Below are positions 19,366 through 29,104 of a DNA stretch of 64,000 nucleotides, piece by piece. The stretch comes from Bacteroidota bacterium. GTDB taxonomy: Bacteria; Bacteroidota; Bacteroidia; Chitinophagales; Saprospiraceae. The stretch covers positions 80,428-144,427 of the forward strand of contig JAHEAR010000003.1 of the NCBI GenBank assembly GCA_024642665.1, read 5' to 3'. The first letter of the stretch is position 1. Each line of letters begins with the position of its first letter. The notes beneath the pieces are model-generated. The model did not search any database. It saw only the letters and a program-made list of their open reading frames with translations, and had not been told where the DNA came from. The position numbers were made by a program, and so were the translations under genes.

Positions 19366-20238
19366 ATGAGTGTACTTGTAGGAAAGGATAGCCGGGTCAT
19401 TGTTCAGGGCTTCACAGGAACAGAGGGAACATTTCATGCTGGTCAGATGATTGAGTATGGAACGAATGTGGTTGGCGGGGTTACGCCCGGAAAAGGAGGA
19501 CAAACCCATTTGGATCGGCCTGTTTTCAATACCGTGGAGGATGCTGTAAGAGAAACACAAGCGAATGTCTCCATAATATTTGTTCCGCCGGCATTTGCTC
19601 CTGATGCTATTCTGGAAGCTGCTGAAGCCGGTATAAAAGTGATCATTTGCATTACCGAAGGCATTCCGGTGCAGGACATGATAAAAGTCAAAGATTATTT
19701 GAATAAAACAGGAAGCCGTCTGATTGGGCCAAATTGCCCGGGTATCATCACACCCGGTGAAGCCAAGATCGGTATCATGCCCGGATTTATTCATACACCG
19801 GGACGTATTGGAATTGTTTCAAGATCAGGTACCCTAACTTATGAGGCGGTTGATCAGGTGACCAAGGCAGGCTTAGGACAATCCACCTGCATAGGTATCG
19901 GTGGCGATCCAATTTGCGGCACCACCACTATGGAGGCTGTTCAGTTATTAATGGAGGACCCTGATACCGACGGGATCATCATGATAGGGGAGATTGGGGG
20001 GAGTATGGAAGCGGATGCAGCCCATTGGATAAAAGCGCATGGTACTAAGCCAGTGGTAGGCTTTATTGCCGGGAAAACTGCGCCGGCGGGTCGTACGATG
20101 GGTCATGCAGGAGCGATCGTTGGCGGAAAAGCTGATACAGCTGCAGCCAAGATGGAAATTCTTGCTGCATGTGGTGTTCATGTCGTAGAATCTCCGGCAC
20201 AGATTGGCGCAAAGATGGCCGAAGTCCTGTCTAATTAA
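19366..20238 (+). CDS. sucD: Succinyl-CoA ligase (ADP-forming) alpha subunit
   Basis: TCA-cycle substrate-level phosphorylation. The CoA-binding N-terminal domain has [13 protein letters not shown]. The phosphohistidine is His247 in GHAGAIVGG, and the [20 protein letters not shown] motif (residues ~125-144) is intact. The length is 290 residues. The beta subunit gene sucC is not adjacent. Confidence 0.97.
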   Translation: MSVLVGKDSRVIVQGFTGTEGTFHAGQMIEYGTNVVGGVTPGKGGQTHLDRPVFNTVEDAVRETQANVSIIFVPPAFAPDAILEAAEAGIKVIICITEGIPVQDMIKVKDYLNKTGSRLIGPNCPGIITPGEAKIGIMPGFIHTPGRIGIVSRSGTLTYEAVDQVTKAGLGQSTCIGIGGDPICGTTTMEAVQLLMEDPDTDGIIMIGEIGGSMEADAAHWIKAHGTKPVVGFIAGKTAPAGRTMGHAGAIVGGKADTAAAKMEILAACGVHVVESPAQIGAKMAEVLSN

Positions 20239-20294
20239 ATGAATTCAGGTTTAGCAATAATCTGCCTTATTCTTTTTTATAGATTCATATCATT

Positions 20295-21104
20295 ATGATC
20301 CAACATCAATTATTAGCAGGCAAGCGTGGCGTAATTTTTGGCGCTTTAGATGAAAGTTCAATCGCCTGGCATGTAGCAAAACAATGTGTCGCTGAAGGAG
20401 CAACAATTACCTTGACGAATGCCCCTGTGGCTATGCGTTTTGGGACTATTCAAAAATTAGGAGAGGAATTAAACGCTGAAGTTATATCTGCCGATGCAAC
20501 CTCTGCTGAAGACCTCACAAACCTATTTCAAAAGTCAATTGAAGTACTGGGTGGTCCGATTGATTTTGTTTTGCATTCGATAGGTATGTCATTGAATGTT
20601 CGAAAGGGTAAAACATATACCGATTTAAATCACGAGTGGATGCACAAGACACTCGATATTAGTGCGATGTCCTTTCATCGTATGATGCAGGTTTTGTTTA
20701 ATACGGAGGCTATGGCTGATGGTGGTTCTATTTTATCGCTGTCCTATATAGCAGCACAGCGTGTGTTTCCGGACTATAGTGAAATGGCTGACGCAAAAGC
20801 TTTACTGGAATCTTTCGCAAGAAGCTTTGGATATCATTTTGGGATTAAAAAAGGCGTAAGGGTAAATACGATCTCTCAATCCCCTACGCGTACCACAGCC
20901 GGAAGTGGCGTAAAAGGATTTGATGATTTTTTCTCCTATGCGGAAACTATGTCCCCATTAGGAAATGCCAGTGCAGAAGACTGCGCCAATTACTGTGTCA
21001 GTTTATTTTCAGACTATACAAAGGCAGTCACCATGCAAAACCTTTATCATGATGGAGGCTTCAGTTCAATGGGCGTAAATCCGGCGATTCTAAGTCAGGA
21101 ATAG
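20295..21104 (+). CDS. fabI: Enoyl-ACP reductase (NADH), FabI type
   Basis: Last step of each fatty acid elongation cycle. SDR fold with the nucleotide-binding start KRGVIFGALDESSIAWHVAK. The FabI active site is Tyr151 and Tyr161-x6-Lys168 (PDYSEMADAKA), followed by VRVNTISQSPTRTTAGSGVK, which corresponds to the FabI substrate loop. The length is 269 residues. A triclosan-type target class by family; nothing is implied about drug response. Confidence 0.95.
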   Translation: MIQHQLLAGKRGVIFGALDESSIAWHVAKQCVAEGATITLTNAPVAMRFGTIQKLGEELNAEVISADATSAEDLTNLFQKSIEVLGGPIDFVLHSIGMSLNVRKGKTYTDLNHEWMHKTLDISAMSFHRMMQVLFNTEAMADGGSILSLSYIAAQRVFPDYSEMADAKALLESFARSFGYHFGIKKGVRVNTISQSPTRTTAGSGVKGFDDFFSYAETMSPLGNASAEDCANYCVSLFSDYTKAVTMQNLYHDGGFSSMGVNPAILSQE

Positions 21105-21136
21105 CATATCTTCACCAAAAGTGCGTTTTCTATTGC

Positions 21137-23014
21137 ATGAACTCATGGTGTCGACTCCATAGCTTATTTATAATGATGTGTCTTGTCACTGGACTTGATG
21201 TGCATGCACAGCAAGTCGATCCGGAGCCATCGATAGGCAGTACAAGAAAAGACTCCATACCAATTGGTATCATGCCTTTGGACACTGCTGTCCCTTTTAC
21301 ATATGTCCTGCTAGGGGATCCCGATCGCGTATATACATCCTTCGATTCATTGCACTGGGATGATATCAGACACTCTCCAAGTCCGGGGTTTTATGCGCAT
21401 CTTGGAAATTACGGATCTGCCACAAGATCCATGGCGCCTTCCATATTTTCTCAAATAGGATTTTCCACGGGATGGAATCAATACGATCCTTATTATGTGC
21501 ATCAGGAGCAATTCAGGTATTACAGTCAGGATATTCCTGTGGCCAAAGCAAAGTATTCTCAGGCAGGACAAGAAAACACCTATCTCACATTAGATTTTGG
21601 AAGACGGTTTGCGGATGGTGTGACCCTAAGTGTATTCTACAACCGGATTAATCAGATAGGTGATTTTCAAAATCAAAGGCAGAAGGATACAGGTTTTGGC
21701 GTTGGCATTTGGCATGATGCACCTTCAGGAAATTATGATGCCTTCTACAACTATACCAACAACGCGGTAGTAACTCAGGAAAATGGTGGCGTTTCGGATA
21801 CGGATTCAATAGGACTGGCAAATTGGCCGGACATGGCCATCCCTGTTCATATTCTGACAGGGACTACCAACCATAAACACAGATCTTTTCTGACCAAACA
21901 GATTGTACACGTCACATCAGAATCCTCTGATTTTGGACTTGACCTCTGGTTGCAGGCATCTTTTTCAACAGGACTATTTAAGTATGCGGATGAGTCTTCT
22001 TCAAATGCAGCAGCATATTACGGTGAGGTTTATCTGAATGATGACAGAGGTATTCGGCAATATACTTTTCTTCAAGAAAATGAATGGATTTTTGGAGCCT
22101 CTCTTCCCTGGAGAAAAGCAAATTCAGAACTTAATGGATCAATCAGATATCGGGGTATAAACCTGCAGCAGGAACCAAATGAAAAAAAAATTGCTGAACT
22201 TTATCTGGAAGCCAATGGATTGTTTCACTGGATTAAACCTTTAATTCTTAAAGGAGGATTTTCATTGGGTATAGGGCAGGCAGTAGGAGTGTTTTCATTC
22301 CATGCAGAGGGTGATCTTAAGATCGGACCGCTAGGGCATTTAATAGGGCGGTGGTCATTAGCTTCGAGGAAACCGTCCTTAATGGAGTCTTCGCTATTCG
22401 TAAATCAACAAGCTGTTTACGCTAATGAATTCAAAAATCCACTGATGAGTGATTTCGGAATCACCTGGGATTTAAAATCTCAGGGTTTTGAAATTGGAGC
22501 ACGTTGGATTTTGTACGATCATTACATTTATTTTGATTCTATATCATTTCCTCAGCAAGTCAATGGGACATTCTCATTAAGAAGATTTTCAGTTTCGAAA
22601 TCTTTTGATTTTAATTCCTTTGGTTTTCGTGGGAAAGTTTTCTGGCAACCGGATTCACCAAAGGAGTTGGCTTTACCTGCCTGGTGGTATACGGCCAGTC
22701 TTTTTGGAAAGTTTAGGATTCTGGACCGTAAAGTGACATTGTTGCCTGGTATAGATGTCACCTATAATGAAGGCTTTAACGGGATTACCTATTTCCCCGT
22801 CAATGGGCAATACAGGTTGACCAATGGGCCGGAGATACCTGATTACTTTCGGATAGATGTTGCGATGGGCATTCAGATAAAATTTCTGAAGATATTCGCC
22901 CGCATAGAAGATTTGGCAGGTCTTTTTGAAAAACGTGTTCTCTACCAGGCAGAGGTGTATCCACATTACAGAGGCTACTTCCGAATCGGACTGGAGGCCT
23001 CATTCTTTAATTAA
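21137..23014 (+). CDS. Putative outer membrane porin family protein
   Basis: Signal peptide at residues 1-25 (hydrophobic SLFIMMCLVTGLDVHA, cleavage near HAQQ). After a short linker comes GFYAHLGNYGSATRSM and GWNQYDPYYVHQEQFRYY, which resemble the Bacteroidota putative-porin family, then a long run of alternating aromatic/polar strands typical of an outer membrane beta-barrel, ending in F-N rather than a strict terminal Phe. 625 residues. Substrate is unknown. It is 32 bases after fabI, so probably co-transcribed. Confidence 0.75.
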   Translation: MNSWCRLHSLFIMMCLVTGLDVHAQQVDPEPSIGSTRKDSIPIGIMPLDTAVPFTYVLLGDPDRVYTSFDSLHWDDIRHSPSPGFYAHLGNYGSATRSMAPSIFSQIGFSTGWNQYDPYYVHQEQFRYYSQDIPVAKAKYSQAGQENTYLTLDFGRRFADGVTLSVFYNRINQIGDFQNQRQKDTGFGVGIWHDAPSGNYDAFYNYTNNAVVTQENGGVSDTDSIGLANWPDMAIPVHILTGTTNHKHRSFLTKQIVHVTSESSDFGLDLWLQASFSTGLFKYADESSSNAAAYYGEVYLNDDRGIRQYTFLQENEWIFGASLPWRKANSELNGSIRYRGINLQQEPNEKKIAELYLEANGLFHWIKPLILKGGFSLGIGQAVGVFSFHAEGDLKIGPLGHLIGRWSLASRKPSLMESSLFVNQQAVYANEFKNPLMSDFGITWDLKSQGFEIGARWILYDHYIYFDSISFPQQVNGTFSLRRFSVSKSFDFNSFGFRGKVFWQPDSPKELALPAWWYTASLFGKFRILDRKVTLLPGIDVTYNEGFNGITYFPVNGQYRLTNGPEIPDYFRIDVAMGIQIKFLKIFARIEDLAGLFEKRVLYQAEVYPHYRGYFRIGLEASFFN

Positions 23015-23113
23015 TGTAAATATAGGTAAGGTGTCATTTGGTCGAAACATTTTCCTATTTGGTTGGTTTTAGCTTATGATTATTTTGGTAATTTATTTCA
23101 GACGCCTGCTCCT

Positions 23114-23626
23114 ATGAAAAAATTATTTTATTTGATATTACTGTTGTTGACAATTTCTTCGTGGTCATCCTTCGTGCTAGGCCAGTCAGATAAATCTGCC
23201 AGACCAAGCCCTTTTGTTGAGGTAAAGGGAAATTTTGAAGAAGCAGATCTGGCGATCGAGTATTCATCGCCGGCTGTAAAGGGACGGTCTATTTGGGGTG
23301 ATTTGGTGCCTTATGACAAAGTGTGGCGGACGGGTGCTAACGAAGCAACAACTTTTGAAACCGATAAAGAATTAAACCTTGGTGGTGAACAATTACCTGC
23401 AGGTAAATATGCTTTGTTTACCATTCCCGGAGAGTCTGAATGGACATGGATATTTAATCAGGTTTGGGATCAATGGGGCGCCTTCAAATATGATCCATCA
23501 AAAGATGTGCTGCGGGTTACGGTCGCACCTGAATCATCGCCGGTTTTTTACGAGCATTTGACCTTTGTCATTGAAGAAAATGCTGTCTCTCTAAATTGGG
23601 AAAATCTTAAAGTAAGTTTGAATTAA
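23114..23626 (+). CDS. DUF2911 exported protein
   Basis: 170 residues with a signal peptide (MKKLFYLILLLLTISSW, cleavage near VLGQ at ~residue 24). The mature part has IEYSSPAVKGRSIWG, VPYDKVWRTGANEATTFET and LPAGKYALFTIPGESEW, the pattern of DUF2911. The function of the family is not known to me. The frame extends to 23063, but that start would put 17 residues before the signal peptide. It converges with the LOG gene; only 40 bases separate the stops. Confidence 0.85.
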   Translation: MKKLFYLILLLLTISSWSSFVLGQSDKSARPSPFVEVKGNFEEADLAIEYSSPAVKGRSIWGDLVPYDKVWRTGANEATTFETDKELNLGGEQLPAGKYALFTIPGESEWTWIFNQVWDQWGAFKYDPSKDVLRVTVAPESSPVFYEHLTFVIEENAVSLNWENLKVSLN

Positions 23627-23666
23627 ATCGATTTACTTTTCATAAAGGAAAAGGAATGTGCAATGG

Positions 23667-24377
23667 TTACAGGGTGTAGTTCGGACTTAATTGTTCATCC
23701 GCCTGCGCATAAAAATCATTAATGTATTGCACGACTTCATCCGGATCATCCATTATCGGGATTAACTCCAGATCGATTTTATTAATGTTTTTTTCTTTCT
23801 CGAGCATCACTTCTATAATCCATTCCTTTAAGCCGGTCCAAAATTCTGAACCCACAAGAATGACCGGAACACGGGATATTTTCTTGGTTTGAATAAGTGT
23901 CAATACTTCAAATGCTTCATCTAAAGTCCCAAAGCCCCCGGGCAGCACAACAAAGCCCTGAGCATATTTGACAAACATCACCTTGCGAACAAAGAAATAT
24001 CGGTGACTCAGATTCTTATCGTAGTCTATGAAAGGATTGTGAGATTGTTCAAATGGAAGATCAATATTTAATCCCACGGAGATTCCACCTTGAATGCTAG
24101 CTCCCTTATTGCCGGCTTCCATAATGCCTGGTCCCCCTCCGGTGATGATCCCAAAACCTGACTCTGTAAGCTTCTGTGCAATGCTCACTGCTTTTTGATA
24201 GTGGGGAGAATTTGGTTTCGTCCGCGCACTTCCAAAAATGGAAATACAGGGACCAATGCGATTGAGTGATTCGAATCCATCGACAAATTCTGCAATAACC
24301 TTAAACATCGTCCAGGCGTTTTCACCTTTCAGTTGGGTCCATTGCTTCATCAGACGTGGAGGAATACCTTCTGACAT
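23667..24377 (-). CDS. LOG family protein (lysine decarboxylase-like fold)
   Basis: 236 residues with the two LOG motifs: GGGPGIMEA (residues 80-88) and PGGFGTLDE (146-154). Family members hydrolyse nucleoside 5'-monophosphates such as cytokinin ribotides to free bases; the true substrate here is unknown. N-terminal residues 1-40 precede the Rossmann core. It lies 50 bases downstream of the response-regulator gene on the same strand and may be co-transcribed with it. Confidence 0.85.
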   Translation of the reverse strand: MSEGIPPRLMKQWTQLKGENAWTMFKVIAEFVDGFESLNRIGPCISIFGSARTKPNSPHYQKAVSIAQKLTESGFGIITGGGPGIMEAGNKGASIQGGISVGLNIDLPFEQSHNPFIDYDKNLSHRYFFVRKVMFVKYAQGFVVLPGGFGTLDEAFEVLTLIQTKKISRVPVILVGSEFWTGLKEWIIEVMLEKEKNINKIDLELIPIMDDPDEVVQYINDFYAQADEQLSPNYTL

Positions 24378-24427
24378 GATATTTTTATTAGGTATAAAAA
24401 AAGAAGCCGTGCATACTACGCATGAAT

Positions 24428-25702
24428 TTATTCAACGGAAGCCTGATAATTGGTATACTCCTGTTCAATATACTTTTGCAAGTCTTTCAAGTCAGTGAAT
24501 CTGGAGAGTACTTCTTTCATCTCCAACGCCGACTGTGCTGTTGGCAGAACAAATTTGTCAATGTCCTGAGGAGATATTGTTTTACCACCAAGGATGATTA
24601 ATCGTTCCACTACATTCTTCAATTCACGGATATTACCCGTCCATGGAAGAGATTGAAGCTTCTTAATAGACTTCGCATCAAACTGTTTTTGAGGAATTCC
24701 ATAGTCCTTACAAATGTCTTCACAAAAGTGACTAATCAGTTGTGGAATATCCTCTACCCTGTCTTTTAAAGGAGGAACATCAATAATGATCACCGCAAGA
24801 CGATGGTAGAGATCCTCTCTGAATCGACCGGCATCAATTAATTTTCGCAGGTCTTTATTAGTGGCAGCAATAACTCTAACGTCTACCCGTATTTGTTTAT
24901 CCCCACCTACGCGAACGATTTTATTTTCTTGGAGCGCCCGTAATACTTTCGCCTGAGCCGACAGACTCATGTCACCAATTTCATCCAGAAAGATAGAGCC
25001 GCCATTCGCTAATTCAAACTTACCGGTACGTTGTTTAATGGCGGAGGTGAAAGCTCCTTTTTCATGTCCAAAAAGTTCGCTTTCGATAAGTTCTGATGGT
25101 ATCGCAGCGCAATTCACTTCAATGAGCGGATGGTCCTTGCGATGACTTTTCTGATGTATCCAATGAGCTACCAGTTCTTTGCCGGTTCCATTTGGTCCGG
25201 TTACCAATACTCTTGCTTCTGTAGGCGCTACAAGTTCAATCGTATCCATGATTTGACCAATGCACTTAGATTTTCCAACTATTGGTTGTGAACGCGAACC
25301 TGACACCTTGGTTTGTAAAACTTTACGCTCTGTAATCAACTCGGATTTATCCATAGCATTTCTGAGCGTGATCAGCAATCGATTGAGATCCGGTGGCTTG
25401 GAGATAAAATCAAAAGCACCCTTTTTGACTGCCTCAACTGCTGTATCGATTGAAGCATGTCCTGAGATCATCACCACCGGTGTTTCACTCGCTATCTCCT
25501 GAATTCTATCCAAGGCATCCATCCCATCAAGCTTAGGCATTTTGATATCCAGGATGATTACGTCATACGTGTTTTGCTTCACCTTTACTAAAGCCTCCAT
25601 GCCATCTGAGGCTTCATCTACCTGATATTTTTCAAATTCCAGAATATCACGTAAGGTATGGCGGATACTGCGTTCGTCGTCGACAATAAGAACTTTTGAC
25701 AT
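24428..25702 (-). CDS. Sigma-54-type response regulator lacking a DNA-binding domain
   Basis: Receiver domain at residues 1-~120 with phospho-acceptor Asp52 ([10 protein letters not shown]) and Lys102 (SKPPDL). AAA+ domain at ~140-375: Walker A GPNGTGKE (169-176), Walker B IFLDE (237-241), and the sigma-54 contact loop as GAFTSA (216-221) in place of the usual GAFTGA. After the AAA+ lid the protein ends at residue 424 with [15 protein letters not shown] and no Fis-type helix-turn-helix. The stop codon is clean and the remaining 50 bases before the LOG start encode none in any frame. Confidence 0.9.
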   Translation of the reverse strand: MSKVLIVDDERSIRHTLRDILEFEKYQVDEASDGMEALVKVKQNTYDVIILDIKMPKLDGMDALDRIQEIASETPVVMISGHASIDTAVEAVKKGAFDFISKPPDLNRLLITLRNAMDKSELITERKVLQTKVSGSRSQPIVGKSKCIGQIMDTIELVAPTEARVLVTGPNGTGKELVAHWIHQKSHRKDHPLIEVNCAAIPSELIESELFGHEKGAFTSAIKQRTGKFELANGGSIFLDEIGDMSLSAQAKVLRALQENKIVRVGGDKQIRVDVRVIAATNKDLRKLIDAGRFREDLYHRLAVIIIDVPPLKDRVEDIPQLISHFCEDICKDYGIPQKQFDAKSIKKLQSLPWTGNIRELKNVVERLIILGGKTISPQDIDKFVLPTAQSALEMKEVLSRFTDLKDLQKYIEQEYTNYQASVE

Positions 25703-25744
25703 GAGTAGTTTATGTTAATTGATAAATATATGGAGATTTATTCT

Positions 25745-25752
25745 CAAATATA
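25745..25752 (-). promoter_or_regulatory. Candidate -7 box for the response-regulator gene
   Basis: TATATTTG on the minus strand matches TAnnTTTG. It lies 42 bases before the start codon. Confidence 0.45.
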
Positions 25753-25861
25753 TAACATTGACATGAAAGAACTTATAATTTATAAAAAATAATATATGTA
25801 ACTATGAGGGGTTAACGCCCTAAATATTGCAAAAAGTGGAAAACCTTGATTCCGAAAGGAC

Positions 25862-25880
25862 CTAAGTAGACACTACTTAG
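25862..25880. repeat. Perfect short palindrome CTAAGTAG-ACA-CTACTTAG
   Basis: Two perfect 8-bp arms with a 3-base spacer, in the 224-base gap between the amidohydrolase stop and the response-regulator start. There is no T-tract on either side, so an operator is as likely as a weak terminator. The rest of this gap is AT-rich with no coding signal. Confidence 0.5.
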
Positions 25881-25926
25881 CAGCAAGATTTGGGAAAAGA
25901 AGGAAATTTCCAGAAATGGAATCGGC

Positions 25927-27132
25927 TCAGGAGGTGGGTCCTGACAATTCCGAAAGGGTTATATAGGCTAACAAACCCATTCCCGTCTTAAGTGCTACTT
26001 CATTGATATTGAAGTGGTTGGAGTGAACAGGAAAATTTCTGTTCACTTCCGACCAGCCGGTGCCCAGGCGATAGAAGGTAGCAGGCGCTATTTGAGAGTA
26101 GAAAGCAAAATCTTCTGAGGTCATCCGGGCAGGTAATTCATAGACCTGATCTTCACCAAGAAAATCGACAGCCAATTGCCGGCATTTTTCGGTAACCTCA
26201 TCATTGTTGATTAGACATGGATATCCGATTACAATATTCGTTTCTGCGGTACAGCCGGAAGCGTCACAGGTTTTTTCGATGATGTTTTTAATACGTTGGT
26301 GACTTTCTTTTCTCCAATCCTCATCCATAGCTCTCAGCGTGCCCTCCAAATGGACAGTATCCGGAATAACATTAGTAGCACCACCATCCGAATAAATTTT
26401 TCCTATCGTTAACACAGCTGGCGCAAATGGATCTTTGTTTCGACTGATCTCTTCCTGTAAGGCGGTCACAACTTTTGCCGCCGTCACAATCGGATCAATA
26501 CACAGATGAGGTGTTGCAGCATGACCACCTTTCCCTCGAACAGTTATATATATTTCATCGGCTGAGGCCATATACATTCCATTCCGGAAGCCCACTTGTC
26601 CAGCTTCAAGCGAAGGATAAACATGTTGACCAAGAATCCATGTTGGTACTCCTTCTTTAAAAAGGCCTTCCTTGATCATGATGGAAGCACCACCCGGCAG
26701 TTTTTCTTCTCCGGGCTGAAATATCATTTTGATGGTGCCACGTATGCTTTGCTTATGCTGTTGCAGAATGGCTGCTGCACCAAGCAGACTACTTGTATGT
26801 ACATCATGTCCACAAGCATGCATCACACCTTCATGAATTGATTTATAGCTTACATCATTAGCCTCTCTTATCGGTAAAGCATCCATGTCCGCTCTTAGCA
26901 TCACGGTTGGCCCCTGATGATTCCCTTGAATAACAGCTACGATTCCAAAACCGGCCCAACCGGTGGTGAATTCAATACCATGTTTGGTTAGATAGTCAGC
27001 AACCTTTCCACTGGTTCTTTCTTCATGAAAGGAGAGTTCCGGATGCTGGTGCAAATCCTGTCGAATAGAAACAATCTCTGGAAATAGTTTTTCGGCTGCA
27101 CTTTTTATTTGAGCAATAAGGTCTGTGGCCAT
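25927..27132 (-). CDS. M20 family metallo-amidohydrolase
   Basis: Zinc amidohydrolase of the hippurate/N-acyl-amino-acid hydrolase type (M20D). Visible motifs: QDLHQHPELSFHEERTSG near residues 26-43, RADMDALPIRE, HACGHDVHTSS (metal ligands) and FQPGEEKLPGG (the Glu pair). 401 residues. The frame opens at 27171 inside the upstream glycosyltransferase, but the ATG at 27132, four bases after that gene's stop, gives the usual N-terminus. Likely last gene of the recR operon. The true substrate is unknown. Confidence 0.88.
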   Translation of the reverse strand: MATDLIAQIKSAAEKLFPEIVSIRQDLHQHPELSFHEERTSGKVADYLTKHGIEFTTGWAGFGIVAVIQGNHQGPTVMLRADMDALPIREANDVSYKSIHEGVMHACGHDVHTSSLLGAAAILQQHKQSIRGTIKMIFQPGEEKLPGGASIMIKEGLFKEGVPTWILGQHVYPSLEAGQVGFRNGMYMASADEIYITVRGKGGHAATPHLCIDPIVTAAKVVTALQEEISRNKDPFAPAVLTIGKIYSDGGATNVIPDTVHLEGTLRAMDEDWRKESHQRIKNIIEKTCDASGCTAETNIVIGYPCLINNDEVTEKCRQLAVDFLGEDQVYELPARMTSEDFAFYSQIAPATFYRLGTGWSEVNRNFPVHSNHFNINEVALKTGMGLLAYITLSELSGPTS

Positions 27133-27136
27133 GATT

Positions 27137-29092
27137 TTATATCGTTTGTCCAGTCTTTTTAAGTTGCGCAATTAAAATGGAAAGGTCGGTGGTCCAGTGA
27201 TAATCGCGAGCGTAAACATAATGAATGTGCTGAAGTCTTCTATCAACATCTGATGTATCAGCCGGATAAGCAGGGCATAAAATACCGGCTGGTAATGGGG
27301 GTAAGGACTGTATCATTGAATCTAAAGGGTAATAGGACACCCAGGTTTTCTTCCCAAGGCCGACAAGCACAATGTGTTTCAGAAAGTTCGTAGGATGTGG
27401 AATTAGAAACAGCAGGAGGGGAGACGCTATCCAAAGCAGTAAAGAAGAAATTAAATCAAATATTCTTTTTGCTCGCTTAGATGCCTGATCAGATAAATTG
27501 AAATGGATTTGAATGGCATAAGATTCTCCGGCAATATCTTTACCCATACTTCCGACGATATTCATGGTCGTGGAGGCAGCGAGCATATACCTTAAGGTCG
27601 GACCTAAATGCGACATCGTTCCCGTAAAAACAGAAAAAGGTACATCCTGCGCTGAAAAAATAATTTCTTTCGCCTGATAGATGCGAACCAACTCCTCTAA
27701 CTGACCAATGTCACCAAGTACATTTTCTGATGGCTGGGAAGCATCAGTGTCCGGAGAGACAATGCCAAGAATTTCAATTTGATCTTTAGAACGATTAATG
27801 AGTTCTTTAATTCTCGCGGTTTCCTCTTTGCCCGCCACAATGATTGCTTTGCGATGATTTTGTTGTCCTAAATTATTGCTTAGCGCACTCCATGGATTTA
27901 ATTTTGATCGCGTAATCAGTAGCACAAGACTAAACAGGAGTGAACCCAGCAAGATCACCATTCTTGAACTACGCAATGCGGTCGGCAGAATGGCATATAG
28001 GACCAATATCATTAACATGCCTGAAAAAAAACCCAGCCAGGATGACTTTCTTTTTAATGGTTTATCATAAGCCCCATTGAGATACATGGCGAGTATAATG
28101 ATTCCCGTATATAGTGGTAAGTTAAAATAATAAGAAGTAGGTTTAAGATAGTAAACCGTATCAAAATAATACCAGGCCCAGATTTTACTGATCGTATAAA
28201 AGGAGGCAAACAGCAGGGCTGTGTCTAACACTATCGGCCACCATTTAGTCAGATTCTGCCGGACAAGTTGCAGTATTCCATGAAAGTAGATGGCCAACTT
28301 GATTAAAAATTTCTGCCCACTAAATTCAGGATGCTTTTGCGTGAAAATGAGCATGGCCTGGTAGAAAGTCAACACATAATTCAGCGTTGATTTTTTTGTT
28401 GACTCTCCTTTGTAGTGGATGATACTTGTCGTTGGTAAATAAGTGATGCTATATCCGGCCTTTGTAATGCGATAGGATAGATCTATATCCTCACCATACA
28501 TGAAAAAATCTTCATCCAGCAAGCCGGCATCGGTCAGTGCTTCTTTTCTCATAAACATAAATGCGCCACAAAGCACTTCTACATCGGCAGTTTCATTTGT
28601 TTCAACATGTCCCTGATAGTACCTGTTCCAAATCCTGGATTTGGGAAACAAACGGTATAATCCGGTCATCTTCATAAAGGAAGCAGACAACGTTGGAAGG
28701 CCTCTCTTGGATTCAGGCAGAAACTGACCGCTGCCATCCAGCATTTTTACACCGATAGCACCAGTATTTGCATGACCTTCCATAAAATCAAGGCACTTTG
28801 AAAAGGTATCTCCTGAAACTACGGTATCCGGATTTAGGAGAAGAATATATTCCCCGGACGCGATACGTATGCCCTGATTGTTTGCTTTAGCAAAGCCGAT
28901 ATTCTCTTTATTGGCGATGGTAATGACCTCCGGATAATGTTCTCGAACGAGTTGTGGGGTACCATCAACAGAAGCATTATCAACGACAATGATTTCGCTT
29001 CGGATTCCTTTCATGGCTTCTCGAATGGAACGAAGACAGTTATCTAAAAAAGGATAAACATTATAGCTGACGATGATTACGGATAGTCTCAA
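27137..29092 (-). CDS. GT2 glycosyltransferase fused to a degenerate sugar-phosphate-transferase-like region
   Basis: Residues 1-~240 are a GT-A family 2 glycosyltransferase (LSVIIVSYNVYPFLDNCL, VVDNASVDGT, NPDT at 87-90 in place of DXD, and EDIDLSYRITKAGY), like rhamnosyltransferases. Residues ~270-405 hold several TM segments, ~410-520 a nucleotide-binding-like region (RKAIIVAGKEETARIKELI), and ~540-651 resemble the membrane anchor of polyprenyl-phosphate sugar transferases (KRAKRIFDLISSLLLW) without the SLVGPRP catalytic motif. The start codon is TTG; the conserved N-terminus begins right at it. 12 bases after recR. Confidence 0.8.
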   Translation of the reverse strand: MRLSVIIVSYNVYPFLDNCLRSIREAMKGIRSEIIVVDNASVDGTPQLVREHYPEVITIANKENIGFAKANNQGIRIASGEYILLLNPDTVVSGDTFSKCLDFMEGHANTGAIGVKMLDGSGQFLPESKRGLPTLSASFMKMTGLYRLFPKSRIWNRYYQGHVETNETADVEVLCGAFMFMRKEALTDAGLLDEDFFMYGEDIDLSYRITKAGYSITYLPTTSIIHYKGESTKKSTLNYVLTFYQAMLIFTQKHPEFSGQKFLIKLAIYFHGILQLVRQNLTKWWPIVLDTALLFASFYTISKIWAWYYFDTVYYLKPTSYYFNLPLYTGIIILAMYLNGAYDKPLKRKSSWLGFFSGMLMILVLYAILPTALRSSRMVILLGSLLFSLVLLITRSKLNPWSALSNNLGQQNHRKAIIVAGKEETARIKELINRSKDQIEILGIVSPDTDASQPSENVLGDIGQLEELVRIYQAKEIIFSAQDVPFSVFTGTMSHLGPTLRYMLAASTTMNIVGSMGKDIAGESYAIQIHFNLSDQASKRAKRIFDLISSLLLWIASPLLLFLIPHPTNFLKHIVLVGLGKKTWVSYYPLDSMIQSLPPLPAGILCPAYPADTSDVDRRLQHIHYVYARDYHWTTDLSILIAQLKKTGQTI

Positions 29093-29104
29093 CAGCAGGG
29101 CAGG

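Noticed and set aside
24378..24427. Frameshifted HTH at the end of the response regulator
   Set aside because: All three frames of the short gap were read on the minus strand; none encodes helix-turn-helix sequence.
25847..25957. Repeated TTCCGAAAGG at two places near the amidohydrolase 3' end
   Set aside because: Only ten bases, two copies, one within a coding region; no sign of a repeat family.
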